Assembly (NCBI RefSeq): GCF_029269825.1
Contig: NZ_JARJHU010000005.1
Span: forward strand, 649,115-713,114
Reading direction: 5' to 3'
DNA length: 64,000 bases
Origin: Pedobacter sp. JY14-1
Lineage (GTDB): Bacteria > Bacteroidota > Bacteroidia > Sphingobacteriales > Sphingobacteriaceae
A program made the position numbers and the translations under genes. The notes below the pieces were generated by a model that worked only from the letters and a program-made list of their open reading frames with translations, did no database searches and had not been told where the DNA came from. Shown here in pieces: positions 17,020-25,427 of this stretch; within the stretch, counting starts at the first letter, position 1, and each line of letters starts with the position of its first letter.

Positions 17020-19326
17020 TTGGATTATTTAGCAGGTTTAAATTCCCAGCAGCGCGCGGCGGTAGAGAATACGCAAGGCCCCTCTATGATCGTAGCAGGC
17101 GCAGGTTCGGGTAAGACTAGGGTGATCACTTACAGGGTAGCGCATTTGATCCGGCAGGGCATCGATCCTTTTAATATCCTGGTTCTTACCTTTACCAACA
17201 AGGCTGCCAAAGAGATGAGGGAACGGATTATGAAGGTAGTCGGCAACGAGGCCAAAAATATCTGGATGGGGACATTTCACTCTGTCTTTGCAAAAATATT
17301 ACGTATAGAAGCGGAAAAAATAGGCTATCCCTCCAACTTTACCATATACGATACGGACGATAGCAAGAGCCTGATCCGGTCTGTCCTGAAGGAAATGCAA
17401 CTGGATGATAAATTATATAATGCCAATTTCGTTTACAACCGTATATCAGCAGCAAAGAACAACCTTATTTCATATACGGAATATATGGAGAGCCCGGAGA
17501 TTCAGGCAGAAGACAACAGCAACAAGCGTCCGCAGTTGGGGGTAATCTATGAGGCTTATGCCAAACGTTGCTATAAGGCCGGGGCGATGGATTTCGATGA
17601 CCTCCTGTTCAAAACGAATGTATTACTTAAAACCCATCCTGAAGTATTATACAAATATCAGCAGAAGTTCAGGTATCTGATGGTGGATGAGTATCAGGAC
17701 ACGAACTTTTCGCAGTATACCATCGTGAAAAAACTCGCAGCGGCTTATCAGAATATTTGTGTCGTAGGTGACGATGCCCAAAGTATCTATGCTTTTCGGG
17801 GGGCCAATATCCAGAATATCCTGAACTTTGAACGTGATTACCCTGACCTGCAGGTTTATAAGCTGGAACAAAACTATCGTTCCACACAAAATATTGTAGA
17901 AGTAGCCAACAGCATCATTGCCAACAATAAGAACCAGTTGGAAAAGAATGTATTTTCAGCCAACGAACCGGGCGACCGCATTAAGGTGCAGCGGGCCTTT
18001 ACGGATAACGAGGAGGGAAAGCTGGTAGCCGAAGCCATCGTACAGGAGCGCTCGCTCAAAGGGCTGCATTATCAGGATTTCGCCATTCTTTACCGGACCA
18101 ATGCCCAGTCCAGGGCCATGGAAGAATCACTACGGAAACTCAACGTACCGTATAAGATATACGGCGGTCTTTCCTTTTACCAGCGTAAAGAGATCAAGGA
18201 CCTGATCGCCTACTTCAGACTTACCTTCAATCCTGCTGATGAGGAAGCCATCAAGCGTGTGATCAATTATCCGCGCCGGGGTCTTGGTGACACCACAGTG
18301 GAAAAAATCATTGTGGCAGCAGATAAGCATGATATCACGATGTGGCAGGTGATCTGCAACCCGCAAATGTATATTGAAGGCCGCATTGCCAGCCAGCTCA
18401 ACGATTTTGCTTTACTCATCCAGAGTTTTGCAGCAGAATCTAAAAAACTGGATGCCTATGAAACTGCGCTTTATATTGCCCAGCATTCCGGTATCCTGAA
18501 AGAACTCCATACAGATGACAGTATTGAAGGCCGCAGCAGGTATGAAAACATTCAGGAACTGCTGAATGGTATTAAAGAATTTGCCGAGCGTGAAGATATC
18601 GAAGACCGTAGCCTGGCCGTATTTATGCAGGATATTGCCCTGCTGACCAACGACGACCGTGAAGGCGATCAGGAGAAAGATACTGTATCGCTTATGACGA
18701 TTCATTCCGCGAAAGGGCTGGAATTTAAGAATGTATTTGTCGTCGGCCTGGAAGAAAACCTGTTCCCTTCACAAATGAGTCTCAATTCCAGGACCGACCT
18801 CGAAGAAGAACGAAGGTTATTCTATGTGGCCATTACCCGCGCTGAAAAAAAACTGACGCTGACTTATGCAACCTCGAGATACCGCTGGGGCACACTGACC
18901 AGTTGCGAGCCCAGCCGCTTTATCAATGAGATCAATGCCCGGTATCTGGAAATAGAAACCGCAAAACCAGCGCAAAGCCTGGGCGCAGACACCTTTGAAG
19001 GGGAACGTAAAAGCTGGTCTCAGCAACGGGATACCTTCAGCAAACCCAAACCTGCCTCATCCTCGCCAGGAACGGGTAACACAACCGTTCAGCGACCGAA
19101 AACGACCACCTTGCTACCTAAAGCACATGTACCCACTCCCGGCTTCAGCCCTGATGCGGCCGGCGCATTCCAAAATGGCATGGAAGTAGAACACGAGAAA
19201 TTCGGTTTCGGGAAGATCATTAGCCTGGAAGGCACGCTGCCTGATATCAAGGCAACTGTATTTTTTCCTGGCATGGGCAACAAGCAATTGTTATTAAAGT
19301 TCGCAAAGTTGCGGATTGTGAAATAA
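17020..19326 (+). CDS. ATP-dependent DNA helicase, UvrD/PcrA type
   Basis: A 768-residue superfamily 1A 3'-to-5' DNA helicase used in repair and replication-fork clearance. Motif I AGAGSGKTR (26-34), Q motif LNSQQRAAV, motif II VDEYQDTN, motif III GDDAQSIYAFRGA, motif IV YRSTQNI, motif V TIHSAKGLEF and motif VI YVAITRA are all intact. The C-terminal tail ends in a conserved Tudor-like segment (VEHEKFGFGKIISLEG) that binds RNA polymerase in PcrA/UvrD. The start codon is TTG, chosen because the N-terminus (MDYLAGLN) matches the family and no ATG lies nearby. Confidence 0.95.
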   Translation: MDYLAGLNSQQRAAVENTQGPSMIVAGAGSGKTRVITYRVAHLIRQGIDPFNILVLTFTNKAAKEMRERIMKVVGNEAKNIWMGTFHSVFAKILRIEAEKIGYPSNFTIYDTDDSKSLIRSVLKEMQLDDKLYNANFVYNRISAAKNNLISYTEYMESPEIQAEDNSNKRPQLGVIYEAYAKRCYKAGAMDFDDLLFKTNVLLKTHPEVLYKYQQKFRYLMVDEYQDTNFSQYTIVKKLAAAYQNICVVGDDAQSIYAFRGANIQNILNFERDYPDLQVYKLEQNYRSTQNIVEVANSIIANNKNQLEKNVFSANEPGDRIKVQRAFTDNEEGKLVAEAIVQERSLKGLHYQDFAILYRTNAQSRAMEESLRKLNVPYKIYGGLSFYQRKEIKDLIAYFRLTFNPADEEAIKRVINYPRRGLGDTTVEKIIVAADKHDITMWQVICNPQMYIEGRIASQLNDFALLIQSFAAESKKLDAYETALYIAQHSGILKELHTDDSIEGRSRYENIQELLNGIKEFAEREDIEDRSLAVFMQDIALLTNDDREGDQEKDTVSLMTIHSAKGLEFKNVFVVGLEENLFPSQMSLNSRTDLEEERRLFYVAITRAEKKLTLTYATSRYRWGTLTSCEPSRFINEINARYLEIETAKPAQSLGADTFEGERKSWSQQRDTFSKPKPASSSPGTGNTTVQRPKTTTLLPKAHVPTPGFSPDAAGAFQNGMEVEHEKFGFGKIISLEGTLPDIKATVFFPGMGNKQLLLKFAKLRIVK

Positions 19327-19332
19327 GCTATC

Positions 19333-19340
19333 TATATTTG
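19333..19340 (+). promoter_or_regulatory. candidate -7 element before the DUF4290 gene
   Basis: TATATTTG ends 6 bases before the ATG at 19347. If active it would give a nearly leaderless mRNA for DUF4290-murA; it overlaps the tail of the helicase gene region. Confidence 0.4.
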
Positions 19341-19346
19341 AGACAC

Positions 19347-19979
19347 ATGAATTTCGAATACAATACCACCAGAAACGAGTTAATACTTGCAGAATATGGC
19401 CGTAACGTGCAGAATATGGTCAAATACATTATCGAACTCCCGGATCGGGAAGAACGCAACAGGTATGCGCAAGCTGTCATCGATTTGATGGGTTTTTTAA
19501 ACCCACACTTGCGTGACGTAGCCGATTTTAAACATAAACTCTGGGATCATCTACATATCATTTCTGGTTACCAGATCGATGTAGACAGTCCTTATCCTAA
19601 GCCGGAACCGGAAGCTGCACTGATCAGGCCACAGCATATAGGGTATCCTCAGCAAAAGATCAAATACAAACATTATGGCAAGACCATAGAAGCGCTGATC
19701 GAAAAGGCCAAGGAAGTAGATGAGCCTGAACGTAAGGCTGAAATGGTTGAAGGCATTGCCAATTTCATGAAGATGTCTTATGTGACCTGGAACAAGGATA
19801 CCGTCACTGATGAAACCATCATCAAAAACCTGACTGAATTGTCAGAAGGACAGCTTCAGCTTCAGGAAGGCGTAAATCTTTCAAAAGTAGAGTTCAAGCC
19901 TTTGGCCATGCAGCAGAACAAGCCAGGGAATGCAAAAAAGAAAAAGAATAAGAATAAGCAAAATAAACAAAGGTACTAG
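19347..19979 (+). CDS. DUF4290 family protein
   Basis: A 210-residue cytoplasmic protein of a Bacteroidota-specific family (DUF4290) of unknown function. It is mostly helical, starts MNFEYNTTRNELILAEYGRN, contains a central proline-rich linker (YPKPEPEA), and ends in a lysine/asparagine-rich basic tail (KKKKNKNKQNKQ). The track of upstream codons allows a TTG start three codons earlier, but the ATG at 19347 fits the family. It sits 20 bases before murA, a pairing I recall as common in the phylum, which suggests but does not prove an envelope role. Confidence 0.85.
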   Translation: MNFEYNTTRNELILAEYGRNVQNMVKYIIELPDREERNRYAQAVIDLMGFLNPHLRDVADFKHKLWDHLHIISGYQIDVDSPYPKPEPEAALIRPQHIGYPQQKIKYKHYGKTIEALIEKAKEVDEPERKAEMVEGIANFMKMSYVTWNKDTVTDETIIKNLTELSEGQLQLQEGVNLSKVEFKPLAMQQNKPGNAKKKKNKNKQNKQRY

Positions 19980-19999
19980 ATCTTTAACAGAGCTAACAG

Positions 20000-21325
20000 A
20001 TGAATGCATTCGAAATCATAGGCGGAAAGAAATTAAAGGGTGAAATACAGCCTCAGGGCGCAAAAAATGAAGCATTGCAGATCATTGCGGCCGTCCTGCT
20101 TACCGATCAGAAAGTAACCATTAGCAACATTCCTGACATTAAGGACGTCAACAAGTTGATTGAGCTGTTAAGTGACATGGGAGTAGTCGTTGAACGCTTG
20201 TCTAAGGACACTTATACCTTTGAAGCAAAAAATATTGATCTGAAATTTTTTCTTTCAGACAGTTTCAAGGCAAAAGGCGGAGGATTAAGAGGCTCCATCA
20301 TGATCGTTGGCCCATTGCTCGGACGTTTTGGAACAGCAGCCATTCCAAAACCGGGTGGTGACAAAATTGGTCGTAGGAGACTGGACACCCACTTTCTGGG
20401 CTTCGAAAAGCTGGGCGCCAAATTTATCTACGACTCCAAAATGGAGTTTTTCAATGTAGATGCAACCAATCTTAAAGGTACTTATATCCTGCTGGATGAA
20501 GCATCTGTGACCGGAACGGCCAATATCGTGATGGCTGCCGTACTGGCCAAAGGTACTACGACCATTTACAATGCCGCCTGCGAACCTTACCTCCAGCAGC
20601 TTTGCAAAATGCTCAACCGCATGGGTGCAAAGATATCAGGTATCGGTTCAAACCTGCTGACCATTGAAGGTGTAGAAAAACTGGGTGGCACAGCGCATCG
20701 CATGTTGCCAGACATGATCGAGATCGGATCGTTCATTGGTCTTGCTGCCATGACCGGGTCTGAGATAACGATAAAAAATGTATGCTACCAGGAACTGGGG
20801 ATCATACCTGAAGTTTTCCGTAAGCTGGGCATAAAATTCGAACTGAAAGGAGATGACATTTATATTCCCTCCCAAAAGCACTATGTAATTGAATCTTTTA
20901 TAGACGGATCGATGCTTACCATCGCCGATGCACCCTGGCCCGGTTTTACCCCTGACCTACTTAGCATCGTATTGGTAGTGGCTACCCAGGCCAGAGGCAA
21001 TGTTCTCATTCATCAGAAAATGTTTGAAAGCCGCCTGTTCTTTGTAGATAAACTGATTGATATGGGTGCCCAAATTATCCTGTGTGATCCACATCGTGCA
21101 ACTGTAAATGGTATAGACAAAAAATACAGGTTAAGAGGCATCAGCATGACCTCTCCCGACATCCGTGCAGGTGTTTCCCTGCTTATTGCAGCACTTTCGG
21201 CAGAGGGAAAATCGACTATATTCAATATTGAACAGATTGAACGTGGCTATCAGGATATCGACATCCGCTTAAGGGCACTAGGTGCACAAATTAAACGCGT
21301 AGAGGCGTCAGCTCCGGGACATTAG
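20000..21325 (+). CDS. murA: UDP-N-acetylglucosamine 1-carboxyvinyltransferase
   Basis: A 441-residue enzyme that transfers enolpyruvate from PEP to UDP-GlcNAc, the first committed step of peptidoglycan synthesis. Conserved segments include QGAKNEALQIIAA near the N-terminus, RGSIMIVGPLLGRFG, and DPHRATV in the C-terminal half. The active-site loop reads KPGGDKIGRRRLDTHF: Asp121 stands where most bacteria have the Cys (Cys115 in E. coli) that fosfomycin alkylates. Such Cys-to-Asp enzymes are active but insensitive to the drug, so intrinsic fosfomycin resistance is inferred. Follows DUF4290 after 20 bases. Confidence 0.96.
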   Translation: MNAFEIIGGKKLKGEIQPQGAKNEALQIIAAVLLTDQKVTISNIPDIKDVNKLIELLSDMGVVVERLSKDTYTFEAKNIDLKFFLSDSFKAKGGGLRGSIMIVGPLLGRFGTAAIPKPGGDKIGRRRLDTHFLGFEKLGAKFIYDSKMEFFNVDATNLKGTYILLDEASVTGTANIVMAAVLAKGTTTIYNAACEPYLQQLCKMLNRMGAKISGIGSNLLTIEGVEKLGGTAHRMLPDMIEIGSFIGLAAMTGSEITIKNVCYQELGIIPEVFRKLGIKFELKGDDIYIPSQKHYVIESFIDGSMLTIADAPWPGFTPDLLSIVLVVATQARGNVLIHQKMFESRLFFVDKLIDMGAQIILCDPHRATVNGIDKKYRLRGISMTSPDIRAGVSLLIAALSAEGKSTIFNIEQIERGYQDIDIRLRALGAQIKRVEASAPGH

Positions 21326-21343
21326 AACCTTTAAAAGTTCTCC
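21326..21343. terminator. weak hairpin between convergent murA and CBS genes
   Basis: AGAAC / GTTCT with an 8-base loop, then a CCCTTAAGTTTTTT run. The stem is short, so terminator function on the plus strand is only possible. Confidence 0.3.
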
Positions 21344-21353
21344 CTTAAGTTTT

Positions 21354-22715
21354 TTAACCGGAAATGGCGTTGATGATGTCATATTGTGTAATGATCTCAA
21401 TTTTACCATACTGATCTTCTACCAGTACCGCGCTATTTTCCTTGTTGATCAACGAGGAAATACGGTCAATCGATGTATTGAGATCTACAAAAGGAAAACC
21501 GGTCGTCATAATCTCTTCTACTTTAGCAGATTTCAGGGAAGGGTTTTCCATCAGCGCCATTAAAATATCCCGTTCTTCAAGCTTGCCGACAACCATCCCA
21601 TGCTGGGTCACCGGGATCTGGGAAATGTTTAGTACGCGCATAGTATTAATTGCATCCTGTACCATTTTCTCACAGTCTATTGTTACGATCTCAGAATTAT
21701 CCTTTTTAGCGATAATCGATAAGGCAGTCAATCTCTCATCCTTCAGGAACCCCCGCTCCCGCAGCCAATCTTCGTTATACATCTTACCCATATACCTGCT
21801 CCCGTGATCATGAAAAATGACGACCACTATATCTTCAGGTTTTAGCTTATCCCTTAGCTGCAAAAGGCCGGCGACTGCCGCGCCTGCCGAGTTACCGGCA
21901 AAAATACCTTCTCTTCTGGCTATTTCCCTGGTCATCAGGGCAGCATCTTTATCCGTGACTTTTTCAAAAAGATCAATCACCTGAAAATCCACGTTTTTAG
22001 GCAGAAAATCTTCACCTATACCTTCGGTAATATACGGGTAGATTTCGTCCTTATCGAAAATACCTGTCTCCTTGTATTTTTTGAAGACCGATCCATAAGT
22101 ATCAATACCCCACACCTGGATACCCGGATTCTGTTCTTTCAGGTATTTTCCTGCCCCGGAGATTGTACCACCTGTACCTACCCCGGCCACCAGGTGTGTG
22201 ATCTTACCTTCTGTCTGCGCCCAGATCTCGGGACCGGTTTGTTCGTAGTGAGCCTGGCTGTTGGATAAGTTATCGTACTGATTAGGTTTCCAGGACTTGG
22301 GAACTTCCTTCTCAAGACGGGAAGATACTGAGTAATAAGACCTCGGATCTTCCGGTTCCACATTAGTCGGGCAAACGATGACCTCAGCTCCGAAGGCCCT
22401 TAGTGCATCAACCTTTTCTTTGGATTGCTTATCTGTGGTTGTAAAAATACACTTATATCCCTTAATTACAGCCGCGATCGCCAGTCCCATGCCAGTGTTG
22501 CCCGATGTACCCTCGATAATGGTGCCTCCGGGGAGAAGTTTTCCGCTACGTTCCGCATCTTCGATCATCTTGATCGCCATACGATCTTTGATTGAATTTC
22601 CAGGATTTGTCGTTTCGATCTTGCCCAGTACTGTAGCTGTAATATCTTTGGTGATGCTGTTCAATTTCACCAGCGGGGTGTTGCCGATCGTCTCTAAAAT
22701 GTTGTTATACCACAT
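21354..22715 (-). CDS. cystathionine beta-synthase-like PLP enzyme with CBS pair
   Basis: A 453-residue fold-type II PLP enzyme. The catalytic half has the PLP lysine (NPGNSIKDR, Lys43), GTSGNTGMGLA for cofactor binding, and VGTGGTISG for phosphate binding. About residues 335-453 form two CBS domains, the arrangement of cystathionine beta-synthases; no N-terminal haem domain. It could condense serine and homocysteine, or act as a cysteine synthase with sulfide; sequence by eye does not settle this. It stands alone, preceded by a TAAATTTG promoter element, and converges on murA. Confidence 0.9.
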   Translation of the reverse strand: MWYNNILETIGNTPLVKLNSITKDITATVLGKIETTNPGNSIKDRMAIKMIEDAERSGKLLPGGTIIEGTSGNTGMGLAIAAVIKGYKCIFTTTDKQSKEKVDALRAFGAEVIVCPTNVEPEDPRSYYSVSSRLEKEVPKSWKPNQYDNLSNSQAHYEQTGPEIWAQTEGKITHLVAGVGTGGTISGAGKYLKEQNPGIQVWGIDTYGSVFKKYKETGIFDKDEIYPYITEGIGEDFLPKNVDFQVIDLFEKVTDKDAALMTREIARREGIFAGNSAGAAVAGLLQLRDKLKPEDIVVVIFHDHGSRYMGKMYNEDWLRERGFLKDERLTALSIIAKKDNSEIVTIDCEKMVQDAINTMRVLNISQIPVTQHGMVVGKLEERDILMALMENPSLKSAKVEEIMTTGFPFVDLNTSIDRISSLINKENSAVLVEDQYGKIEIITQYDIINAISG

Positions 22716-22855
22716 AAGATAAAATTAAACAATGAAATCAAATAATAATATAATTTTAAATCATATAAACATAACAAATTTTTAATTCGATTTTTTTTTA
22801 AAAAAAGTATTATATTTTAAACTACAAATTTAATATACTATTATTCAGAATATTA
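22716..22855. other. very AT-rich gap between dprA and the CBS gene
   Basis: Long A and T runs with one TAnnTTTG match on the minus strand and no coding frame. Probably only the promoter region of the CBS-domain enzyme. Confidence 0.5.
22825..22832 (-). promoter_or_regulatory. candidate -7 element of the CBS gene
   Basis: TAAATTTG on the minus strand, about 110 bases before the ATG at 22715; no clear -33 element. Confidence 0.35.
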
Positions 22856-23959
22856 TTAGCCCTTTGGAAGTACCAGGCTATAATACTTGCCCGGCATTGA
22901 AACCAGTAAGCCACGCATCTCAAGCTCCAGCAAATACATAGCCAGCATTCCCTGAGGAAACTGAGTTAAGCCTGTCAGTTCATCAATGTGCTTAGGACCT
23001 GACTCCAGCTGTTCCGCTATTCTGCGCTCTTCATCGGTAAGACCGGAAAGCAGCTCCGGTTGCTCAACCGGCTTGCTCAGCCTCCGTTTTTCCCAGCCCA
23101 TTTCAAAGATCAAATCTTCCGCGGAGGTAATCATTACCGCTTTGTTTGAACGGATCAGGGCATTACATCCTTGTGAACTCCGGTCACCTACCCGCCCAGG
23201 AAAAGCATATACATCCCGGTCATAGGAGTCCGCAAGTTCTGCCGTGATTAGCGCCCCGCCTTTCTTTATGGCCTCTACTACAATTGTTGCGTCAGCCATG
23301 CCTGCAATAATCCGGTTACGCTGTGGGAAATGTCCACGCAAAGGTTCGGTATACACAGGAAATTCAGTAAGCAAACCTCCGGCCTCCAACATCTTAGCGG
23401 CTATCGGCTTATGTATTGGCGGATATATCCTGTCCAACCCGTGTGCAAGAACACCTATGGTAGGCATACCATTCCTGAGACACTCCTGATGTGCAGCAAT
23501 GTCGATACCATACGCTAGTCCACTAATAACCAATACATCGTAAACGGCTAACTCCTCACACAAAACCCGGCAAAGCTGCCGGCCATATTCAGTAGCCATG
23601 CGGGTGCCCACCACACTGATCACCCGGGAATAGTTCAAATCTGCTTTGCCTTTAAAATACAAGATAACAGGCGCATCGGGGCAATTGCGTAAACGACGTG
23701 GATAACCGTCATCTGTATAGGAAAAAACCCGGATACCATACCGCTCGGTAAATTTCAGTTGTGTCTCCGCTTGTTTCAGCGCATTTTGAGAAAGCAATCG
23801 CCTGGCGACCGGTTCCCGAAAACCAGGAATAGCCATAAGATCGGCAAAATTTGCCTTAAATACCAGCTCTGCTGAACCAAAATGCGCTAACAATTGCTTC
23901 GCGTAAATATGTCCCACCCCTTCAACCAGAGTTAGACCGATCTGATGAATAATACTCAT
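22856..23959 (-). CDS. dprA: DNA-processing protein DprA
   Basis: A 367-residue protein that loads RecA onto incoming single-stranded DNA during natural transformation, widely kept also in bacteria not known to be competent. There is an N-terminal helix-hairpin-helix region (LTLVEGVGHIYAKQLL), then the Rossmann-like DprA core with SVVGTR-type segment VVGTRMATEYGRQL, SGLAYGIDIAAHQ and FPQRNRIIAGM, and a C-terminal winged-helix-like part (IDELTGLTQFPQGMLAMYLLELEMRGLL). Its ATG lies opposite blaI across a 142-base divergent gap. Confidence 0.94.
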   Translation of the reverse strand: MSIIHQIGLTLVEGVGHIYAKQLLAHFGSAELVFKANFADLMAIPGFREPVARRLLSQNALKQAETQLKFTERYGIRVFSYTDDGYPRRLRNCPDAPVILYFKGKADLNYSRVISVVGTRMATEYGRQLCRVLCEELAVYDVLVISGLAYGIDIAAHQECLRNGMPTIGVLAHGLDRIYPPIHKPIAAKMLEAGGLLTEFPVYTEPLRGHFPQRNRIIAGMADATIVVEAIKKGGALITAELADSYDRDVYAFPGRVGDRSSQGCNALIRSNKAVMITSAEDLIFEMGWEKRRLSKPVEQPELLSGLTDEERRIAEQLESGPKHIDELTGLTQFPQGMLAMYLLELEMRGLLVSMPGKYYSLVLPKG

Positions 23960-24034
23960 GAGATAATGTATTCCATTTTGTATCTTCTTCCTATCTTAAA
24001 AAAATAAAAAACTGTAAATCAGTTAATTAAAACA

Positions 24035-24052
24035 AAACTACAAAAATAGTTT
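24035..24052. promoter_or_regulatory. candidate BlaI operator and dprA promoter overlap
   Basis: AAACTA (24035-24040) and TAGTTT (24047-24052) form a perfect 6-bp dyad with a 6-base centre, about 50 bases before blaI. BlaI-family repressors bind short dyads in their own promoters. The same stretch read on the minus strand contains TATTTTTG (24048-24041), a -7 match pointing toward dprA. Confidence 0.35.
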
Positions 24053-24101
24053 ACAAATTATAAAAACAGTAGCAACTTCATATAAACGATATGTAACTGC
24101 G

Positions 24102-24470
24102 ATGAGAGAATTGACAAAAGCTGAAGAACAAGTAATGCTGATCCTATGGGAAATGAAGGAAGGACTGGTTAAAGAAGTCATCGACCGGATGAACCCGCCT
24201 AAACCAGCCTACAATACTGTATCCACCGTAATGCGGGTGTTGGAAGGAAAGGGCTTCCTGAGCCACAAGGCTGTCGGAAACACCCATATCTATTTCCCCC
24301 TGATCACTGAAGAGCAATACCGGCACTTTGCATTTGATAAAGTAATGAACAACTATTTTGAAAACTCCTACCAAAGCCTGGTTTCGTTCCTGGTCAAAGA
24401 AAAGAATATGGACATCGACGAACTGGACGAACTCATCAGGCTGGCGGAAAAACTTAAAAACAAAGCATGA
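24102..24470 (+). CDS. BlaI/MecI/CopY family transcriptional repressor
   Basis: A 122-residue winged-helix regulator. The N-terminal MRELTKAEEQVMLILWEMKE and PAYNTVSTVMRVLEGKGFLSHKAVG segments are the DNA-binding domain of BlaI/MecI proteins; the C-terminal helices dimerise. These repressors are normally inactivated by a partner BlaR1/MecR1-type M56 membrane protease encoded directly downstream. Here that partner is broken (next entry), though the usual stop-start overlap (GCATGATG) is still visible. Without a functional protease, derepression by the classical route is unlikely, so it may act constitutively or respond to another protease. Confidence 0.92.
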   Translation: MRELTKAEEQVMLILWEMKEGLVKEVIDRMNPPKPAYNTVSTVMRVLEGKGFLSHKAVGNTHIYFPLITEEQYRHFAFDKVMNNYFENSYQSLVSFLVKEKNMDIDELDELIRLAEKLKNKA

Positions 24471-24791
24471 TGACCTGGCTAAATTACCTCCTCGAGGCAA
24501 ATCTTTATCTGACCCTTTTCTACGGGTTCTACCGGCTCCTCTACGCCGGGAAACTTTCTATGCGCTGAACAGGTATTTTCTGATCACCTCTACCCTGCTG
24601 TCCTTCCTCTTGCCGGCGCTGCAGGTCAGTTACCTAAACGGCATCTTCGACGATGATTAGTTGGTTCAATCCCGTCTCCTAGCTGATCAGCCACCATCAA
24701 GAAATACGGCGAAGCCGCCAAAGACGGTGTCATTGAGCTGGAAGATGGAGAATTCTTCTATGCTGAGCCAGTCGGTAAGAAAAAGGAATAA
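24467..24791 (+). pseudogene. M56 (BlaR1-like) peptidase gene remnant
   Basis: The normal start is present and overlaps the blaI stop: MMTWLNYLLEANLYLTLFYG continues for 33 residues and then stops at a TGA near 24566. The expected continuation (RRETFYALNRYFLITSTLL, then LPALQVSYLNG) is in another frame from about 24535, showing a frameshift, and ends at a TAG (24658-24660). A third piece, IKKYGEAAKDGVIELEDGEF and a lysine-rich end with a TAA at 24791, resembles the plug-like C-terminal tail seen on Bacteroidota M56 proteins. So only the first membrane helices and the tail survive; the HExxH protease domain is deleted. Confidence 0.75.
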
Positions 24792-24794
24792 TTC

Positions 24795-25427
24795 CTACTG
24801 CGGTATATACACCACATACTTAGTTTCAAAAAATGCTTCTTTAAAGTAAGCTGAGAGCGGATACAACTCCGCTTTCAAGCGTGATTCAGCTATTTCCTCC
24901 GTAAGGTCACCTCCTTTAAGATAAAGAATACCATTGGGCAGGGCATTCTTAGATTCCTTCAGAAATTTTCCCCTTACCCACGGATAAAAATCGACCAGCC
25001 TCGTTACCGCTCTCGACACCACAAAATCATATTTGTCTGATACCTGTTCGGCCCTCGAATGCGTAGCATTTACATTCTTGAGTCCCAGGCCAGTAACCAC
25101 CTCACTGACCACTTTGATCTTCTTCCCGATTGAATCCACCAGGTGGAACTGCACCTCGGGAAACAATATTGCCAGTGGAACGCCTGGAAAACCACCACCG
25201 GTACCGACATCCAGTATCCTGGTCCCCGGCACGAAACTGCAGAATTTCGCAATACCCAGCGAATGCAGGATATGGCGTTCATAAAGCTCATCGATATCTT
25301 TCCTGGATACCACATTGATCTGCGCATTCCAGAAATTGTAGAGCGCATACAACTGCTCAAACTGCTGCTTCTGCTCTTCAGAAAGCCCCTCAAAATATTT
25401 ATAGATGATGTCGGGTTTTATTTCCAC
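24795..25427 (-). CDS. rsmG: 16S rRNA (guanine-527 N7) methyltransferase
   Basis: A 210-residue SAM-dependent methyltransferase that modifies G527 of 16S rRNA; loss of this enzyme is known to give low-level streptomycin resistance. It shows DVGTGGGFPGVPLAI (SAM site) and the VVSRAVTRL segment characteristic of RsmG/GidB. The start is a GTG that overlaps the end of the GT2 gene by 10 bases; no ATG is better placed. The two genes are likely co-transcribed. Confidence 0.93.
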   Translation of the reverse strand: MEIKPDIIYKYFEGLSEEQKQQFEQLYALYNFWNAQINVVSRKDIDELYERHILHSLGIAKFCSFVPGTRILDVGTGGGFPGVPLAILFPEVQFHLVDSIGKKIKVVSEVVTGLGLKNVNATHSRAEQVSDKYDFVVSRAVTRLVDFYPWVRGKFLKESKNALPNGILYLKGGDLTEEIAESRLKAELYPLSAYFKEAFFETKYVVYIPQ

